Positions 40,559 to 49,114 of a stretch of 64,000 nucleotides of DNA are shown piece by piece. The position numbers were made by a program, and so were the translations under genes. How positions within the stretch are numbered: position 1 is the stretch's first letter; each line of letters begins with the position of its first letter. The notes below the pieces were generated by a model that was not told the origin of the DNA, ran no database searches, and saw only the letters and a list, made by a program, of their open reading frames with translations. The stretch comes from Natranaeroarchaeum aerophilus (lineage in GTDB: Archaea > Halobacteriota > Halobacteria > Halobacteriales > Natronoarchaeaceae): assembly GCF_023638055.1 (NCBI RefSeq), contig NZ_JAKRVY010000001.1:317815-381814 (forward strand). Reading direction: 5' to 3'.

Positions 40559-42016
40559 TCACGCATATGTGCTCACCTCGTCTTCGAGCAGCTCCGCCGC
40601 AGTGGCGAGCGCGTTGCGACGCCCGGCGAGGCCGACCTGATGGGCGGCAAGCTGATCCTCGGCGTCTCCAAGGTACGCCTCGACTGCCGCCGGTGCGGGG
40701 CCGCCGACCGAGTCACGCGAGGCGACGCTCTCGGTCGGGTCGAGTGCGGCCTCGACGGCGTCCGGGTCGACGTACTCCGCGAGGGGGCTGTCGAGCACCT
40801 CACGGGCCGCGGCGTCGACCGCATCACGGTCAGCCCCTCGCTCGGACGCAACCGCCACCACCTCGTGGGCGGTCCGGAAGGGGAGCCCGTTCGCAGCGAG
40901 CAGGTCGGCGACGCCGGTCGCCGTCGAAAAGCCCTCGCCAGCGGCCTCGGCAAGGAACTCCTCGGGCCACTCAGCAGTAGCAACTGCCCCGCCGACCACG
41001 TCGGTCGCGTCGAGCACGGCATCGACCGTCTCCCAGGCGTACGGCGTCGCGGACTGCAGGTCGCGGTTGTACGCGCGTGGCAGGCCCTTGAGCGTCGTCA
41101 ACAACCCGTTGACCCCGGCGGCCGCCTCACCCGCGGTCGCACGAACGAGTTCCAGGGTGTCGGGGTTCTTCTTCTGGGGCATGATCGAGGAGGTCGAGGC
41201 GTACTCGTCGGACAGCTCCACGAACCCGCGGTTGGCGAAGACGATCACGTCCTCGGCCAGGCCCGACAGGGTCGTGGCGTGGGCCGCCAACGCCGTCACG
41301 CTTTCGAGCAGGAAATCACGGGTCGAAGAGGCGTCCATCGAGTTTTCGACGATTCCCTCGAAGCCCAGCAGCTCGGCGGTGCGCTCGCGATCGATATCGA
41401 ACGTCGTCCCGGCGAAGGCCGCCGCACCGAGCGGCGAGCGGTTCACGCGCTCGTAGGCGTCGAGCAGGCGTTCGGTATCGCGTGCGATCGCCTGCTCGTA
41501 CGAACAGAGCCAGTGAGCGACCGTTGTCGGCTGTGCGGGCTGCAGATGGGTGTAGCCGGGCATCACGGTCCTGGTGTGCTCGCTTGCGGTGGAAAGCAGC
41601 TGTTCGCGCAGGGCGACCGTCGCCGCGACGGCGTCGAGCAGGTCCTCGCGCAGCCGGTAGCGAATGCAGGTCGCCACCTCATCGTTGCGCGAGCGCGCAG
41701 TGTGCATTTTCCCACCCTCGGGGCCGACGCGCTCGATCACGGCCGTCTCGATCGCCGCGTGGACGTCCTCGCCCTCGGGCAGCGCCTCGTGGCCCGCCGC
41801 CTCGATCTCGTCGAGCGCGGCGAGGATCTCGCCGGCGACCTCGTCCTCGATAACGTCCTGCTCAGCGAGCATGACGACGTGGGCGCGATCGACCGCGATG
41901 TCGGCGGCGAAAATGCGCCGGTCGGCGTCCATCGAGGAGAGAAACTCCCGGGCGGGGCCGCCGCTAAAGCGATCCCGGCGCACTACGTCGGAACTGGGGG
42001 TTTCCTCCTCGGTCAT
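40559..42016 (-). CDS. argH: Argininosuccinate lyase
   Basis: Splits argininosuccinate into arginine and fumarate; 485 residues, typical of the fumarase/aspartase superfamily. The signature loop SSIMPQKKNPDTLEL is near residues 278-292, MHTARSRNDEVAT near 106-118 and TVMPGYTHLQPAQP near 153-166. An HxxPxG-like start (SSMDADRRIFAADIAVDRAHVVML) is present. It begins 1 bp after the argG stop, so it is co-transcribed with argG. A 188-bp gap with a second promoter separates it from lysW. Confidence 0.96.
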   Translation of the reverse strand: MTEEETPSSDVVRRDRFSGGPAREFLSSMDADRRIFAADIAVDRAHVVMLAEQDVIEDEVAGEILAALDEIEAAGHEALPEGEDVHAAIETAVIERVGPEGGKMHTARSRNDEVATCIRYRLREDLLDAVAATVALREQLLSTASEHTRTVMPGYTHLQPAQPTTVAHWLCSYEQAIARDTERLLDAYERVNRSPLGAAAFAGTTFDIDRERTAELLGFEGIVENSMDASSTRDFLLESVTALAAHATTLSGLAEDVIVFANRGFVELSDEYASTSSIMPQKKNPDTLELVRATAGEAAAGVNGLLTTLKGLPRAYNRDLQSATPYAWETVDAVLDATDVVGGAVATAEWPEEFLAEAAGEGFSTATGVADLLAANGLPFRTAHEVVAVASERGADRDAVDAAAREVLDSPLAEYVDPDAVEAALDPTESVASRDSVGGPAPAAVEAYLGDAEDQLAAHQVGLAGRRNALATAAELLEDEVSTYA

Positions 42017-42017
42017 C

Positions 42018-43223
42018 TTACTCGTCCCCGTCGACGCGTTTCGTCACGGCGTTTGCCAGACGGCCCTGATAGCCGTGGTACTTGGCGACGCCGGTGGCGT
42101 CTTTCTGGGTGATGCCCTGTCCCTCGATCGTCTCGGTGTTGAACGACGCGGCGGCCTCGGAGTAGGCGGCGTACTCGCTCTCGCGGCCGACCGGGCGGGC
42201 GCTCCCGCCGTCGAGCTTGATCGTCGCCGTTCCGGTGACGCGTTTCTGGGTCTGTTCGATGAACCCTTCGAGCGCGCCAACGAGCGGCGCGTCGATCAGC
42301 CCCTGATACGCTTTTTTCGACCACTGCTGGTCGACCTGGGCCTTGAATTCGCGTTCCTCCTGCGTGAGGACGAGCCCTTCCAGCGCCTCGTGGGCGTTGA
42401 GCAGCACCGTCGCGGCGGGATGCTCGTAGTTCTCGCGCACTTTCAGGCCGAGCATCCGATCTTCCATCATATCCGTGCGGCCGACGCCGTACGCGCCCGC
42501 CCGCTCGTTGAGATGTTCGATCAGTTCGACGGGTCCGTACTCCTCGCCGTCGACGGCGACCGGTTCTCCCTGCTCGAACTCGATCTCGACGAGGTCGGTA
42601 TCCTCAACGGTGCCCGGTGCATCCGTCCAGTCGTAGATCTCCTCGGGCGGGACGTAGTTGGGCTGTTCGAGATTTGCGCCCTCGACCGAGCGACTCCAGA
42701 GGTTGGTGTCGATCGACCAGTCGCCCTCGTTGCCGCTCTCGACCGGCAGGCCGCGTTCCTCTGCGTACTCGATCTCCCACTCGCGAGTAAGTTCGAGTTC
42801 GCGCACGGGTGCGATCACGTCGAGATCGGAATCTCGCCAGACGGCCTCGAACCGGAGCTGGTCGTTCCCTTTCCCGGTACAGCCGTGGGCGACCGCATCA
42901 CACCCCTCCTCGATTGCAGTTTCGAGGATCGCGTTGGCGATGACAGGGCGTGCCAGTGCGGTCCCGAGCGGGTAGCCCTGATAGGTCGCGTTCGCCTTCA
43001 GCGAATCCAGACAGAGCTGTGCGAACTCCTCTCGGGCGTCGACGACGTGCGTTTCGACGCCGAGGGCCTCCGCCGTTTCCTCGGCCTCCTCGAACTCTTC
43101 GGCTGGTTGTCCGACGTCTACCGTGACGCCGATCACTTCGTCGTATCCGTACTCCTCTTCGAGCAGCCCGACACAGACCGTCGTATCGAGTCCGCCCGAA
43201 AACGCGAGAGCCACACGGTCCAT
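42018..43223 (-). CDS. argG: Argininosuccinate synthase
   Basis: Condenses citrulline and aspartate using ATP; 401 residues. The PP-loop FSGGLDTTVCVGLLEEEYG is at residues 8-26. Other family segments are GCTGKGNDQLRFE near 115-127 and EYGPVELIEHLNERAGAYGVGRTDMMEDR around 235-263. It is the first gene of the block; the TATA-like element at 43251-43259 on the minus strand lies about 28-36 bp upstream of the ATG. It supplies argH one base downstream. Confidence 0.97.
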   Translation of the reverse strand: MDRVALAFSGGLDTTVCVGLLEEEYGYDEVIGVTVDVGQPAEEFEEAEETAEALGVETHVVDAREEFAQLCLDSLKANATYQGYPLGTALARPVIANAILETAIEEGCDAVAHGCTGKGNDQLRFEAVWRDSDLDVIAPVRELELTREWEIEYAEERGLPVESGNEGDWSIDTNLWSRSVEGANLEQPNYVPPEEIYDWTDAPGTVEDTDLVEIEFEQGEPVAVDGEEYGPVELIEHLNERAGAYGVGRTDMMEDRMLGLKVRENYEHPAATVLLNAHEALEGLVLTQEEREFKAQVDQQWSKKAYQGLIDAPLVGALEGFIEQTQKRVTGTATIKLDGGSARPVGRESEYAAYSEAAASFNTETIEGQGITQKDATGVAKYHGYQGRLANAVTKRVDGDE

Positions 43224-43529
43224 TTGTACTCGAATCCAGCTTTCGGACGGTATTAAATCCTTTTCTTTCAGTTTTTGAATAAAATGCGTAGAGATGCCTA
43301 TAGCAGGTCTAAACGGTTTTCAGAGGGTTTTGAAATTCGTAGCGTCGGGGATATGATAATAGTGGGCCTAGAGACGGCCCCGCCGCCGTCGTCGACCGAA
43401 GGAAGGGTGCGGAGACTCGCCGCTCGTGGGCGCATCGGACGCCGTCGCCACGCGAGCGGTCTCCATGATAGCTATAGCTACATTATTCGCCGTATTAAAC
43501 ACTTGCGTGTTGGGCCCGGACACTGGCTT
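43224..43529. other. 306-bp intergenic region upstream of argG
   Basis: Contains the argG promoter, a minus-strand TATA (GATTTAATA at 43251-43259). From 43300 to 43400 the sequence is AT-richer with TATGATAATAG around 43352. GGGCC-tagagac-GGCCC at about 43362-43378 is a small hairpin. Open frames through here are not convincing, and no T-loop or anticodon arm of a tRNA could be found. Confidence 0.4.
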
Positions 43530-44234
43530 TCAGTGCCGTCGAGCGATCAGCGCGATTCCGAGTAGGGCTGTAAGTGCTGTGCCGATCCCGAAGCCGGGCA
43601 GGTCGTCGTCAGCGTCGCCCGTGTCGTCTGCGCCGGTCGCCGCGTCACCGTCGGCACTCAGCACGACCTCGAAGCCGTCCAGATCGGTCCCGGCATCCCA
43701 GGTCGCCGTGCCATCGCTTTCGCTATCCGGTGCCGGCGTTGCGTCGCTTACCTGGTAGCCGTCCGGTGCGACGATGGTCAGCGGGCGATCCGTCTCGTAC
43801 CCGCTGGCGAACGGTTCGGTGACAACGAGGTCGTCGCCGTCCGTTGCGGCGAAGTTCGTCCACTCGACTGTCATCGACAGGACGCCGACGTCATCCTGCC
43901 GTTCCGCACTGACGCTCTGGCCCGTCACTGCCATCGTCCGATCGGTTCGGTCGCTGGCCGTGTCGGCGACCGACTGCATGTTGCCCTCGAACCGGTCGAG
44001 CGCGGTCGCTTGCGCCTCCTCGTCACCCACTAGCGACTCGAAGGCGTCGGCTTCCTCGTCGGTGTCGAGGTCGTAGGTCATCGTCAGCGTGACCTGCGCG
44101 TCTCCCGAGTCGTCGAGCTCGACGAGCAGGGACGGCTCGGTGTCGCTCTGCTGGGCTCCTGCGACCGGCGTCACGGCGAGGCTACACACCACGAGTCCTG
44201 CGAGTACCGTCGCTATCGTGCGATTTGAAATCAT
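43530..44234 (-). CDS. PGF-CTERM-anchored surface protein
   Basis: A 234-residue exported protein. The Sec signal (about residues 7-27, ending AGAQQ) is followed by a beta-rich ectodomain (about 33-190). A disordered acidic linker and the tail LPGFGIGTALTALLGIALIARRH follow. LPGFG plus a hydrophobic helix plus RR is the PGF-CTERM sorting signal processed by archaeosortase and lipid-anchored. The ectodomain resembles residues of about 55-225 in the membrane regulator encoded 1 kb upstream (45253-46455), with shared features such as S-L-T-V-E-W-x-x-F and a late PDGYQVSDATP segment. Function unknown. Confidence 0.85.
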   Translation of the reverse strand: MISNRTIATVLAGLVVCSLAVTPVAGAQQSDTEPSLLVELDDSGDAQVTLTMTYDLDTDEEADAFESLVGDEEAQATALDRFEGNMQSVADTASDRTDRTMAVTGQSVSAERQDDVGVLSMTVEWTNFAATDGDDLVVTEPFASGYETDRPLTIVAPDGYQVSDATPAPDSESDGTATWDAGTDLDGFEVVLSADGDAATGADDTGDADDDLPGFGIGTALTALLGIALIARRH

Positions 44235-44255
44235 CGGTGATGAAGTGTAGTTCCG

Positions 44256-45107
44256 TCAGTAGTCCGCTCCGACGTCGGTCTCGGTATCGCCCTCGACGGT
44301 CGTTCCGTCGTCGTCGCTGTCCGCCTCGACGTCGGTCTCGGAGTCAGCTTCGGCCCCGCCGTCGTCGGTGCCCGCGTCAGCATCGGCGTCCGCCCCGGCC
44401 TCGGCGTCCGAGTCGCTATCTTCCTCGTCGCTCTCGCCGTTCATTCCGGGAATGTCGACGCCGACCTCGCCGTCAGCACCGACGCCGATCTCGATGCTCG
44501 GCCCGGCGTCGTCAGCCGCTGCGGCACTGCCGCCAGCGATCTTCTGTGCAGCCTCTGCGACTGCGGGTCCACCGAGCTCGCTCGCGCGGTCCTGGAGCGT
44601 CTGGATGGCCTGCATGTCGATACCGTTTGCGGCGAGGATCTCCTCGTCGAGGCCCTCAGTGCTCGCCTCGCTCTGTGCTGCGAGGTTCGCTGCAGTCTGG
44701 CGTTCGGAGGCCACTACGGCCATCTCGGCCTGGAACTGCCCTTCGGTGATCTCGCCGTTGTCGCGTTTCTCTTCGAGTTCGTCGACGCGGTCTTCTAGCT
44801 CGTCGACGCGTTGCTCGACGTCGTCGAGCTGTTCGCCGACGACCTCACCCTGTGCTTCGGCGCTCGCTGACTGTGCGACTTTGATGCCGAAGGTCCGTTC
44901 GTTCATCTCACCCTCGAACTCCGATTCGTGTACGGCCACGACGCCGGCGAACTGCTCGCCCGGCTCGACGTCGCTGTCATCGTCCGATTCGTCGTCATCC
45001 TCTAGCGCGTGTGCCTGCCCTGCGACGGCCATGGGCGCTGCGGCGACCATGGACACCACGACGGCAAGCGCCACGAGTGCGGTCAGGGTGCGTCTCATTG
45101 CAATCAT
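44256..45107 (-). CDS. Secreted coiled-coil protein with acidic repeat tail
   Basis: About 280 residues: a signal sequence (MRRTLTALVALAVVVSMVAAAPMAVAG region), a short beta part, a Glu-rich coiled coil (QLDDVEQRVDELEDRVDELEEK, about 94-115) and helices to about 175. A low-complexity Asp/Ala/Glu/Ser tail with repeated AEADSE/ADAD motifs ends the protein. The start at 45098 (MRRTLT) fits the TATA box at 45126-45134 better than 45107. The helical part recalls DUF5667-like envelope proteins; this is only a resemblance. It lies between two related surface proteins and is probably functionally tied to them. Confidence 0.7.
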   Translation of the reverse strand: MIAMRRTLTALVALAVVVSMVAAAPMAVAGQAHALEDDDESDDDSDVEPGEQFAGVVAVHESEFEGEMNERTFGIKVAQSASAEAQGEVVGEQLDDVEQRVDELEDRVDELEEKRDNGEITEGQFQAEMAVVASERQTAANLAAQSEASTEGLDEEILAANGIDMQAIQTLQDRASELGGPAVAEAAQKIAGGSAAAADDAGPSIEIGVGADGEVGVDIPGMNGESDEEDSDSDAEAGADADADAGTDDGGAEADSETDVEADSDDDGTTVEGDTETDVGADY

Positions 45108-45125
45108 CCGTTGGAGCGGGAGGAG

Positions 45126-45134
45126 TATATAAAA
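45126..45134 (-). promoter_or_regulatory. TATA box of the secreted coiled-coil gene
   Basis: Minus-strand TTTTATATA, 28-36 bp before the ATG at 45098 and only 19-27 bp before the one at 45107. This spacing supports the downstream start. Confidence 0.55.
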
Positions 45135-45252
45135 TACAGTCTGTGAGCCCGAATCACCGACGATTAAGCCGGATTAAATCGGATTTCAAACTGCTGCTGT
45201 CCGGTGGTTCTGTCTATACTGTTAGAAGATATACACTAAAGCGACGAATGAT

Positions 45253-46455
45253 TTATATCATATCGTTCTCGTCGACCTCGGGGAGCCTCACGACGTTCTC
45301 GCGGCCGATCCGGAACGTCTCGACCGTTCCCTCCTCGCGCAGCTCGCCGATCACCTGGCTTGTCTTCGCGTCGGTCCAGTCCAGCTCCTGGACGACCTGC
45401 TGCTGTTTCAGTCGCCCGTCGTGTTGCTCTAACAGCTGGATGACCCGCTCTTCGTTGCTGAGGAGCTCCGACGGTGGGCCGTCGTCCGACTCAGCAGTGG
45501 CGTCACCATCGTCGTTCGCACTCGAGCCGTCGTCGCTGGCGTCCGGTGTCTCTGTCGCTGCTGCTGGCTCCGTGCCTGCGTCACTCTGAGCCGTAGCAGC
45601 GCCGTCGTCGTCCGGCTCGTCGGCGAGTCCGCGGCTGTAGAGCCACCAGAGCATAAACAGCAGTGCGACGCCGGTAACGCCGCCACCGACCGGTATCAGT
45701 GGAACTCCGTCGCTCTCCTCCCCATCGACCGGCCCGTTATCGAGCCCGTCACTGTCGTCCGGTTCGGTGCTCACAACGACTCGCGGCTCGTCGCCGACGA
45801 AGCTGGTCTCCGAGCCGCGCCAGAGCACCGAGTCCGACCGTGTCTCGCCGGGCTCGGGCCGGACGTCGACGAGGCTGTACTCGCTGGGCCAGCCGACGAC
45901 GAGCCGGCTCTGGTCGTCGAGGAAGAACCCGGAGATGGCGTCCCCGATCTCCATGCGGTCGCCGTCGACGGCGGCGAACCCGCTCCACTCGAACTGGTAT
46001 GTGAGGACACCGTACTCCTGTGGGATCGACTCCGTTCGCGTGGCCACCGTGTAACCGCTCGCGGACATTTCTCTATCCGTCTCCTCCGCTGCCGACGCCA
46101 CCGTGTCGTCCATCGACTCGGCGAACCCGTCGACGTACTCCTCGGGGTTCTCTTCGACGTCCGACTCGATCGAGGCGAACGCCTCCTCACTCTCGTCGTC
46201 GTCGAGTTGCTTCCAGTACTCGACTGTCCAGGCCGCCGTCCCGTCGCTGTCGACGGTCACGGTTAGCCGTACGTCGTCGGCGTCGAACGCCTCCTGGGCG
46301 GTCGGTGTCTCCGGCCCCGACTCCTGCAGCGAGTGGCTTCGATCGTCGACTGCCCCTGCGACGCCGCCGACGGCGAGCACCGCCACGACGCCCACGGCGA
46401 GACAGAGGACGAGTCCCCAGTGGTCCCTCGAATCCATCGTTGCCATCGTTCTCAT
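45253..46455 (-). CDS. Membrane-bound winged-helix regulator with extracellular domain (probably DUF7345/DUF7343)
   Basis: A 400-residue one-component sensor. An N-terminal signal/anchor is at about 14-36, then an extracytoplasmic beta domain at about 55-230 similar to that of the PGF-CTERM protein 43530-44234. One transmembrane helix follows at about 250-270 (GGGVTGVALLFMLWWLYS) and a long acidic cytoplasmic linker. The C-terminal winged helix at about 335-395 contains EERVIQLLEQHDGRLKQQQVV and TDAKTSQVIGELREEGTVE. It would sense outside conditions and bind DNA directly at the membrane. Possible starts are M1, M4 or M7. Confidence 0.82.
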   Translation of the reverse strand: MRTMATMDSRDHWGLVLCLAVGVVAVLAVGGVAGAVDDRSHSLQESGPETPTAQEAFDADDVRLTVTVDSDGTAAWTVEYWKQLDDDESEEAFASIESDVEENPEEYVDGFAESMDDTVASAAEETDREMSASGYTVATRTESIPQEYGVLTYQFEWSGFAAVDGDRMEIGDAISGFFLDDQSRLVVGWPSEYSLVDVRPEPGETRSDSVLWRGSETSFVGDEPRVVVSTEPDDSDGLDNGPVDGEESDGVPLIPVGGGVTGVALLFMLWWLYSRGLADEPDDDGAATAQSDAGTEPAAATETPDASDDGSSANDDGDATAESDDGPPSELLSNEERVIQLLEQHDGRLKQQQVVQELDWTDAKTSQVIGELREEGTVETFRIGRENVVRLPEVDENDMI

Positions 46456-46529
46456 CCTTGCCGGTAAAGCCTTGTTGCTCTCCCCCGACGGCCGATGTCC
46501 TTTTGGGACCCCCGTGACAAGCGGGTGGT

Positions 46530-46724
46530 ATGATGGATTCCCGCGCAGACGTCGAGGTCGAGACCCTCCTCCGTATCGCGCTCGTGCTGGTCATCGTCGT
46601 GCTCGTGCTCGAACTGCTCTCGATGCTGATCAGCGGGCTGGCGTCACTGCTCGGCTTCCTCCAGCCGTTGATCCTGCTGGCCGTTGCCGTCCTGATCGTG
46701 CTCTGGTTGCTCGACCGACTGTAG
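46530..46724 (+). CDS. Small two-helix membrane protein (probably DUF7554-like)
   Basis: A 64-residue protein, nearly all hydrophobic, with two membrane segments at about 15-37 and 42-62. A conserved ADVEVETLLRIALVLV start is visible. It is divergent from the membrane regulator gene across 74 bp. Function unknown; small transmembrane proteins of this type are common in haloarchaea. Confidence 0.7.
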   Translation: MMDSRADVEVETLLRIALVLVIVVLVLELLSMLISGLASLLGFLQPLILLAVAVLIVLWLLDRL

Positions 46725-46765
46725 GGTCGACAGGCTCATTTCGCTGGCCCGGATAGCCATCGCCA

Positions 46766-47266
46766 GTGTACAGTCTCAACGCTCCCGTTCCCGGTCGTGT
46801 TGCCGCGCTCGCAGGCGAGCTGTTCCCCGAACTCGTCGGTTTCGAGTCGATCCGCGAGGAGCATTCGGTGCTGCTCAAACGGCTCGGCGACGACGACTTT
46901 GCCCACCTCGCAGAGCGGGTTCGCCGGGAACTTCGGGGGGCTCCTGCCGTCGAGGCGAAAATCACGGGGATCGACTACTTCGCGGAGCCGCCACGGGGCT
47001 CCCAGCCCGTCGTCTACCTCAGTGTCGAGTCGCCGGGACTACGACGCCTCCACGAGCAACTTGTCGACGCGTTCGGCGCGATCGACGGTCTCGAAGGCGA
47101 CGATTACGTGATGCACGTCACCCTCGCCCGTGGTGGCGGAGACATCGAGACCGCCCGAGCGCTCGACGAGCGGGAGGTAGAGCCGATCACGTGGACGATC
47201 ACGGAGCTTCGGCTCTGGGATGCAAAACACGGCGAAGCGGCGCGAACGATCCCGCTCCCGGCCTGA
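46766..47266 (+). CDS. thpR: RNA 2',3'-cyclic phosphodiesterase / 2'-5' RNA ligase family
   Basis: A 166-residue protein of the 2H phosphoesterase superfamily that opens 2',3'-cyclic phosphates of RNA. The second catalytic motif HVTL (H117) is intact; the first reads HSVL (H33) where the family shows H-x-T/S-x, so it is slightly degenerate. It starts at GTG 46766. It is convergent to the S2P gene, whose stop is at the next base. Confidence 0.82.
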   Translation: MYSLNAPVPGRVAALAGELFPELVGFESIREEHSVLLKRLGDDDFAHLAERVRRELRGAPAVEAKITGIDYFAEPPRGSQPVVYLSVESPGLRRLHEQLVDAFGAIDGLEGDDYVMHVTLARGGGDIETARALDEREVEPITWTITELRLWDAKHGEAARTIPLPA

Positions 47267-49060
47267 TCACGCGAGCAGCCGGGGGCCGAAGATGACCAGC
47301 AGCAAGCACAGCAACATTGTCAGTCCGACCGTTGTCGTAACCGTCTTTGTCAGCTGATACGACCCCTCGATCGGCAGCCGCGAGACGATCGCTTCGGTAC
47401 TCGTCCGCAAGATGTGCCCGCCATCGAGCGGGAACGCGGGAATGCAGTTGAAAAAGCCAAGCTGGATGTTGATCCAGCCGACCCAGAACAGGATATTCGC
47501 CAGCACGAAAGTCCCGGCTCCGAGCGCCGCCAGCGGGCCATCGACGACGTAGAAGTTCATGATCTCGCTCGTGAACCCGGCGAAGCTCTCGGGGAAGGTT
47601 GCGCCCCCGATAATCCCGGCAAGCGGGAGGAACAACACGAGTAGCGTCTTGCCGATGAACGAATCGGTGACGCCGGGGTCGATTGCGGCTTCCTCGTCGT
47701 TCTCGCCGCCGAGGATTTCGAGGTATGTGCCTGCGGGGTAGTACTGTAGCCCCCACTCGCTGGTCGTGATGCCGTTCACGCCGGGTGCAACCGACGCCGC
47801 GCCGACGAGTGCACCACCGTCGTCTGCTTCGGCGAACGTCACCTCGTGGGTGGTGCGATCGATCCCCTCATACACCACGATTTCGGCGGTCTCATCGGGG
47901 GATTGCTCGTCCATCACGTCGCTGAGATCGTCGCCGGTGAGGACGCGTTCCCCGGCGATCCCCGTAATAACGACGCTCGATCCCGGTTCGAGACCGGCAT
48001 CGTCAGCAAGTGGTCCGTCCTCGGCCACGACGACAAGCGCCCCGGTTGCGAACGTCTCGTCCACCGCCTCGCCGTTCCGGTCGATGTCCACAGTCACGAC
48101 CTCCTCCGCGCCAAGTGCAGTCTGCAGTTCGTCCCGTGTATCGACCGTCTCGCCGTCGACGGCGGTGATGCGGTCGCCTATCTCGACGTTGTCGGGACCG
48201 CCCTGTGTGACAGCGTCGACGACGAGCCGTTGTTCGATCGTCCTCTCTTCGTCCTCGTTGAGTTCGACGGTCACCGCTTCCCGGTCAGTGTCCGCGAGCG
48301 CTCCTTCGAGGTCGCTGTTCGTCTCGATCGGCTCGCCATCCAGTGCAGTGATCCGGTCGCCCCGGTCGATTCCTGCCGTCTCCGCCCCCGAGTTGGGGAC
48401 TGGACCGGCAATCGACGCGCCCGGTGCGACGGCGATCGCGCCGGCAACCGGGCCAAAGAGCAGCGCAAACACGAGCACCGAGAGCACGAAGTTGTTCGTC
48501 ACGCCCGCCGCGAACATCCGGCTACTCCCACCACGGCTCGCATTGCGCTGGCTCTCCTGTTCGGGTTCGACGAACGCGCCGATCGGGATGATCGCCAGCA
48601 TCGCGACGCCCATCGAGTTGATGTCGATGTCCTCGACGCGACAGAGCAGGCCATGCCCGCCCTCGTGAACGACGAGGCCGACGAGCAGGGCCAGCACGAT
48701 TTCGGGAGCCATCGACAGCGGCAGGAAATCGTTGACGCCGGGGATCGCCAGCACGTTTCGCGGCTGTGTGACCTGTGTGGGCTGTGGCGAGGAGAGCGCC
48801 AGCGCCGCCGAGAGCACGAGCATCAGGAAGGCACCGACCATCACGACCAGCGCGATGCCGAGCCCCATGTTCGCCCACGCCCGCCAGAACCGATCCCACT
48901 GGGAGAGCCAGTCGAGGAACTCCCGACCGCGTTTCGTGTGGATCGTCGTGATCGGCCCCTGCGTGTTGACGTACTCGGGGAGCCAGCCGCGCTGGTTCGC
49001 CGTCCGTACGAGGACCCAGTAGGCGAGGATCCCGCCTACGACCCAGACCAGCGTACTCAT
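47267..49060 (-). CDS. Site-2 protease with PDZ domains
   Basis: A 597-residue intramembrane zinc metalloprotease. The active-site VVHEGGHGLLC (HExxH, H132-H136) is in a transmembrane helix, and the second metal motif FPLDGGHI (LDG, residues 545-547) is near the C-terminus. Two or three PDZ-like repeats lie at about 215-450 (AGIDRGDRITALDGEPIE, VEIGDRITAVDGETV, GLEPGSSVVITGIAGERV). Such proteases cut membrane-bound transcription regulators. A membrane-anchored regulator is encoded 1 kb away, but no direct link is shown. Confidence 0.92.
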   Translation of the reverse strand: MSTLVWVVGGILAYWVLVRTANQRGWLPEYVNTQGPITTIHTKRGREFLDWLSQWDRFWRAWANMGLGIALVVMVGAFLMLVLSAALALSSPQPTQVTQPRNVLAIPGVNDFLPLSMAPEIVLALLVGLVVHEGGHGLLCRVEDIDINSMGVAMLAIIPIGAFVEPEQESQRNASRGGSSRMFAAGVTNNFVLSVLVFALLFGPVAGAIAVAPGASIAGPVPNSGAETAGIDRGDRITALDGEPIETNSDLEGALADTDREAVTVELNEDEERTIEQRLVVDAVTQGGPDNVEIGDRITAVDGETVDTRDELQTALGAEEVVTVDIDRNGEAVDETFATGALVVVAEDGPLADDAGLEPGSSVVITGIAGERVLTGDDLSDVMDEQSPDETAEIVVYEGIDRTTHEVTFAEADDGGALVGAASVAPGVNGITTSEWGLQYYPAGTYLEILGGENDEEAAIDPGVTDSFIGKTLLVLFLPLAGIIGGATFPESFAGFTSEIMNFYVVDGPLAALGAGTFVLANILFWVGWINIQLGFFNCIPAFPLDGGHILRTSTEAIVSRLPIEGSYQLTKTVTTTVGLTMLLCLLLVIFGPRLLA

Positions 49061-49114
49061 TGGACTACCCTCGGGGAGGCGGTTTGATATGGGTTTGGTT
49101 TGGAAGGACTTCGG

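Noticed and set aside
40505-42112. 535-codon plus-strand frame opposite argH
   Set aside because: Argininosuccinate lyase on the other strand is unambiguous; the plus frame shows no domain.
43275-43565. Open frame and possible tRNA-like DNA upstream of argG
   Set aside because: No T-loop sequence or clover-leaf arms could be found, and the frame has no recognisable features.
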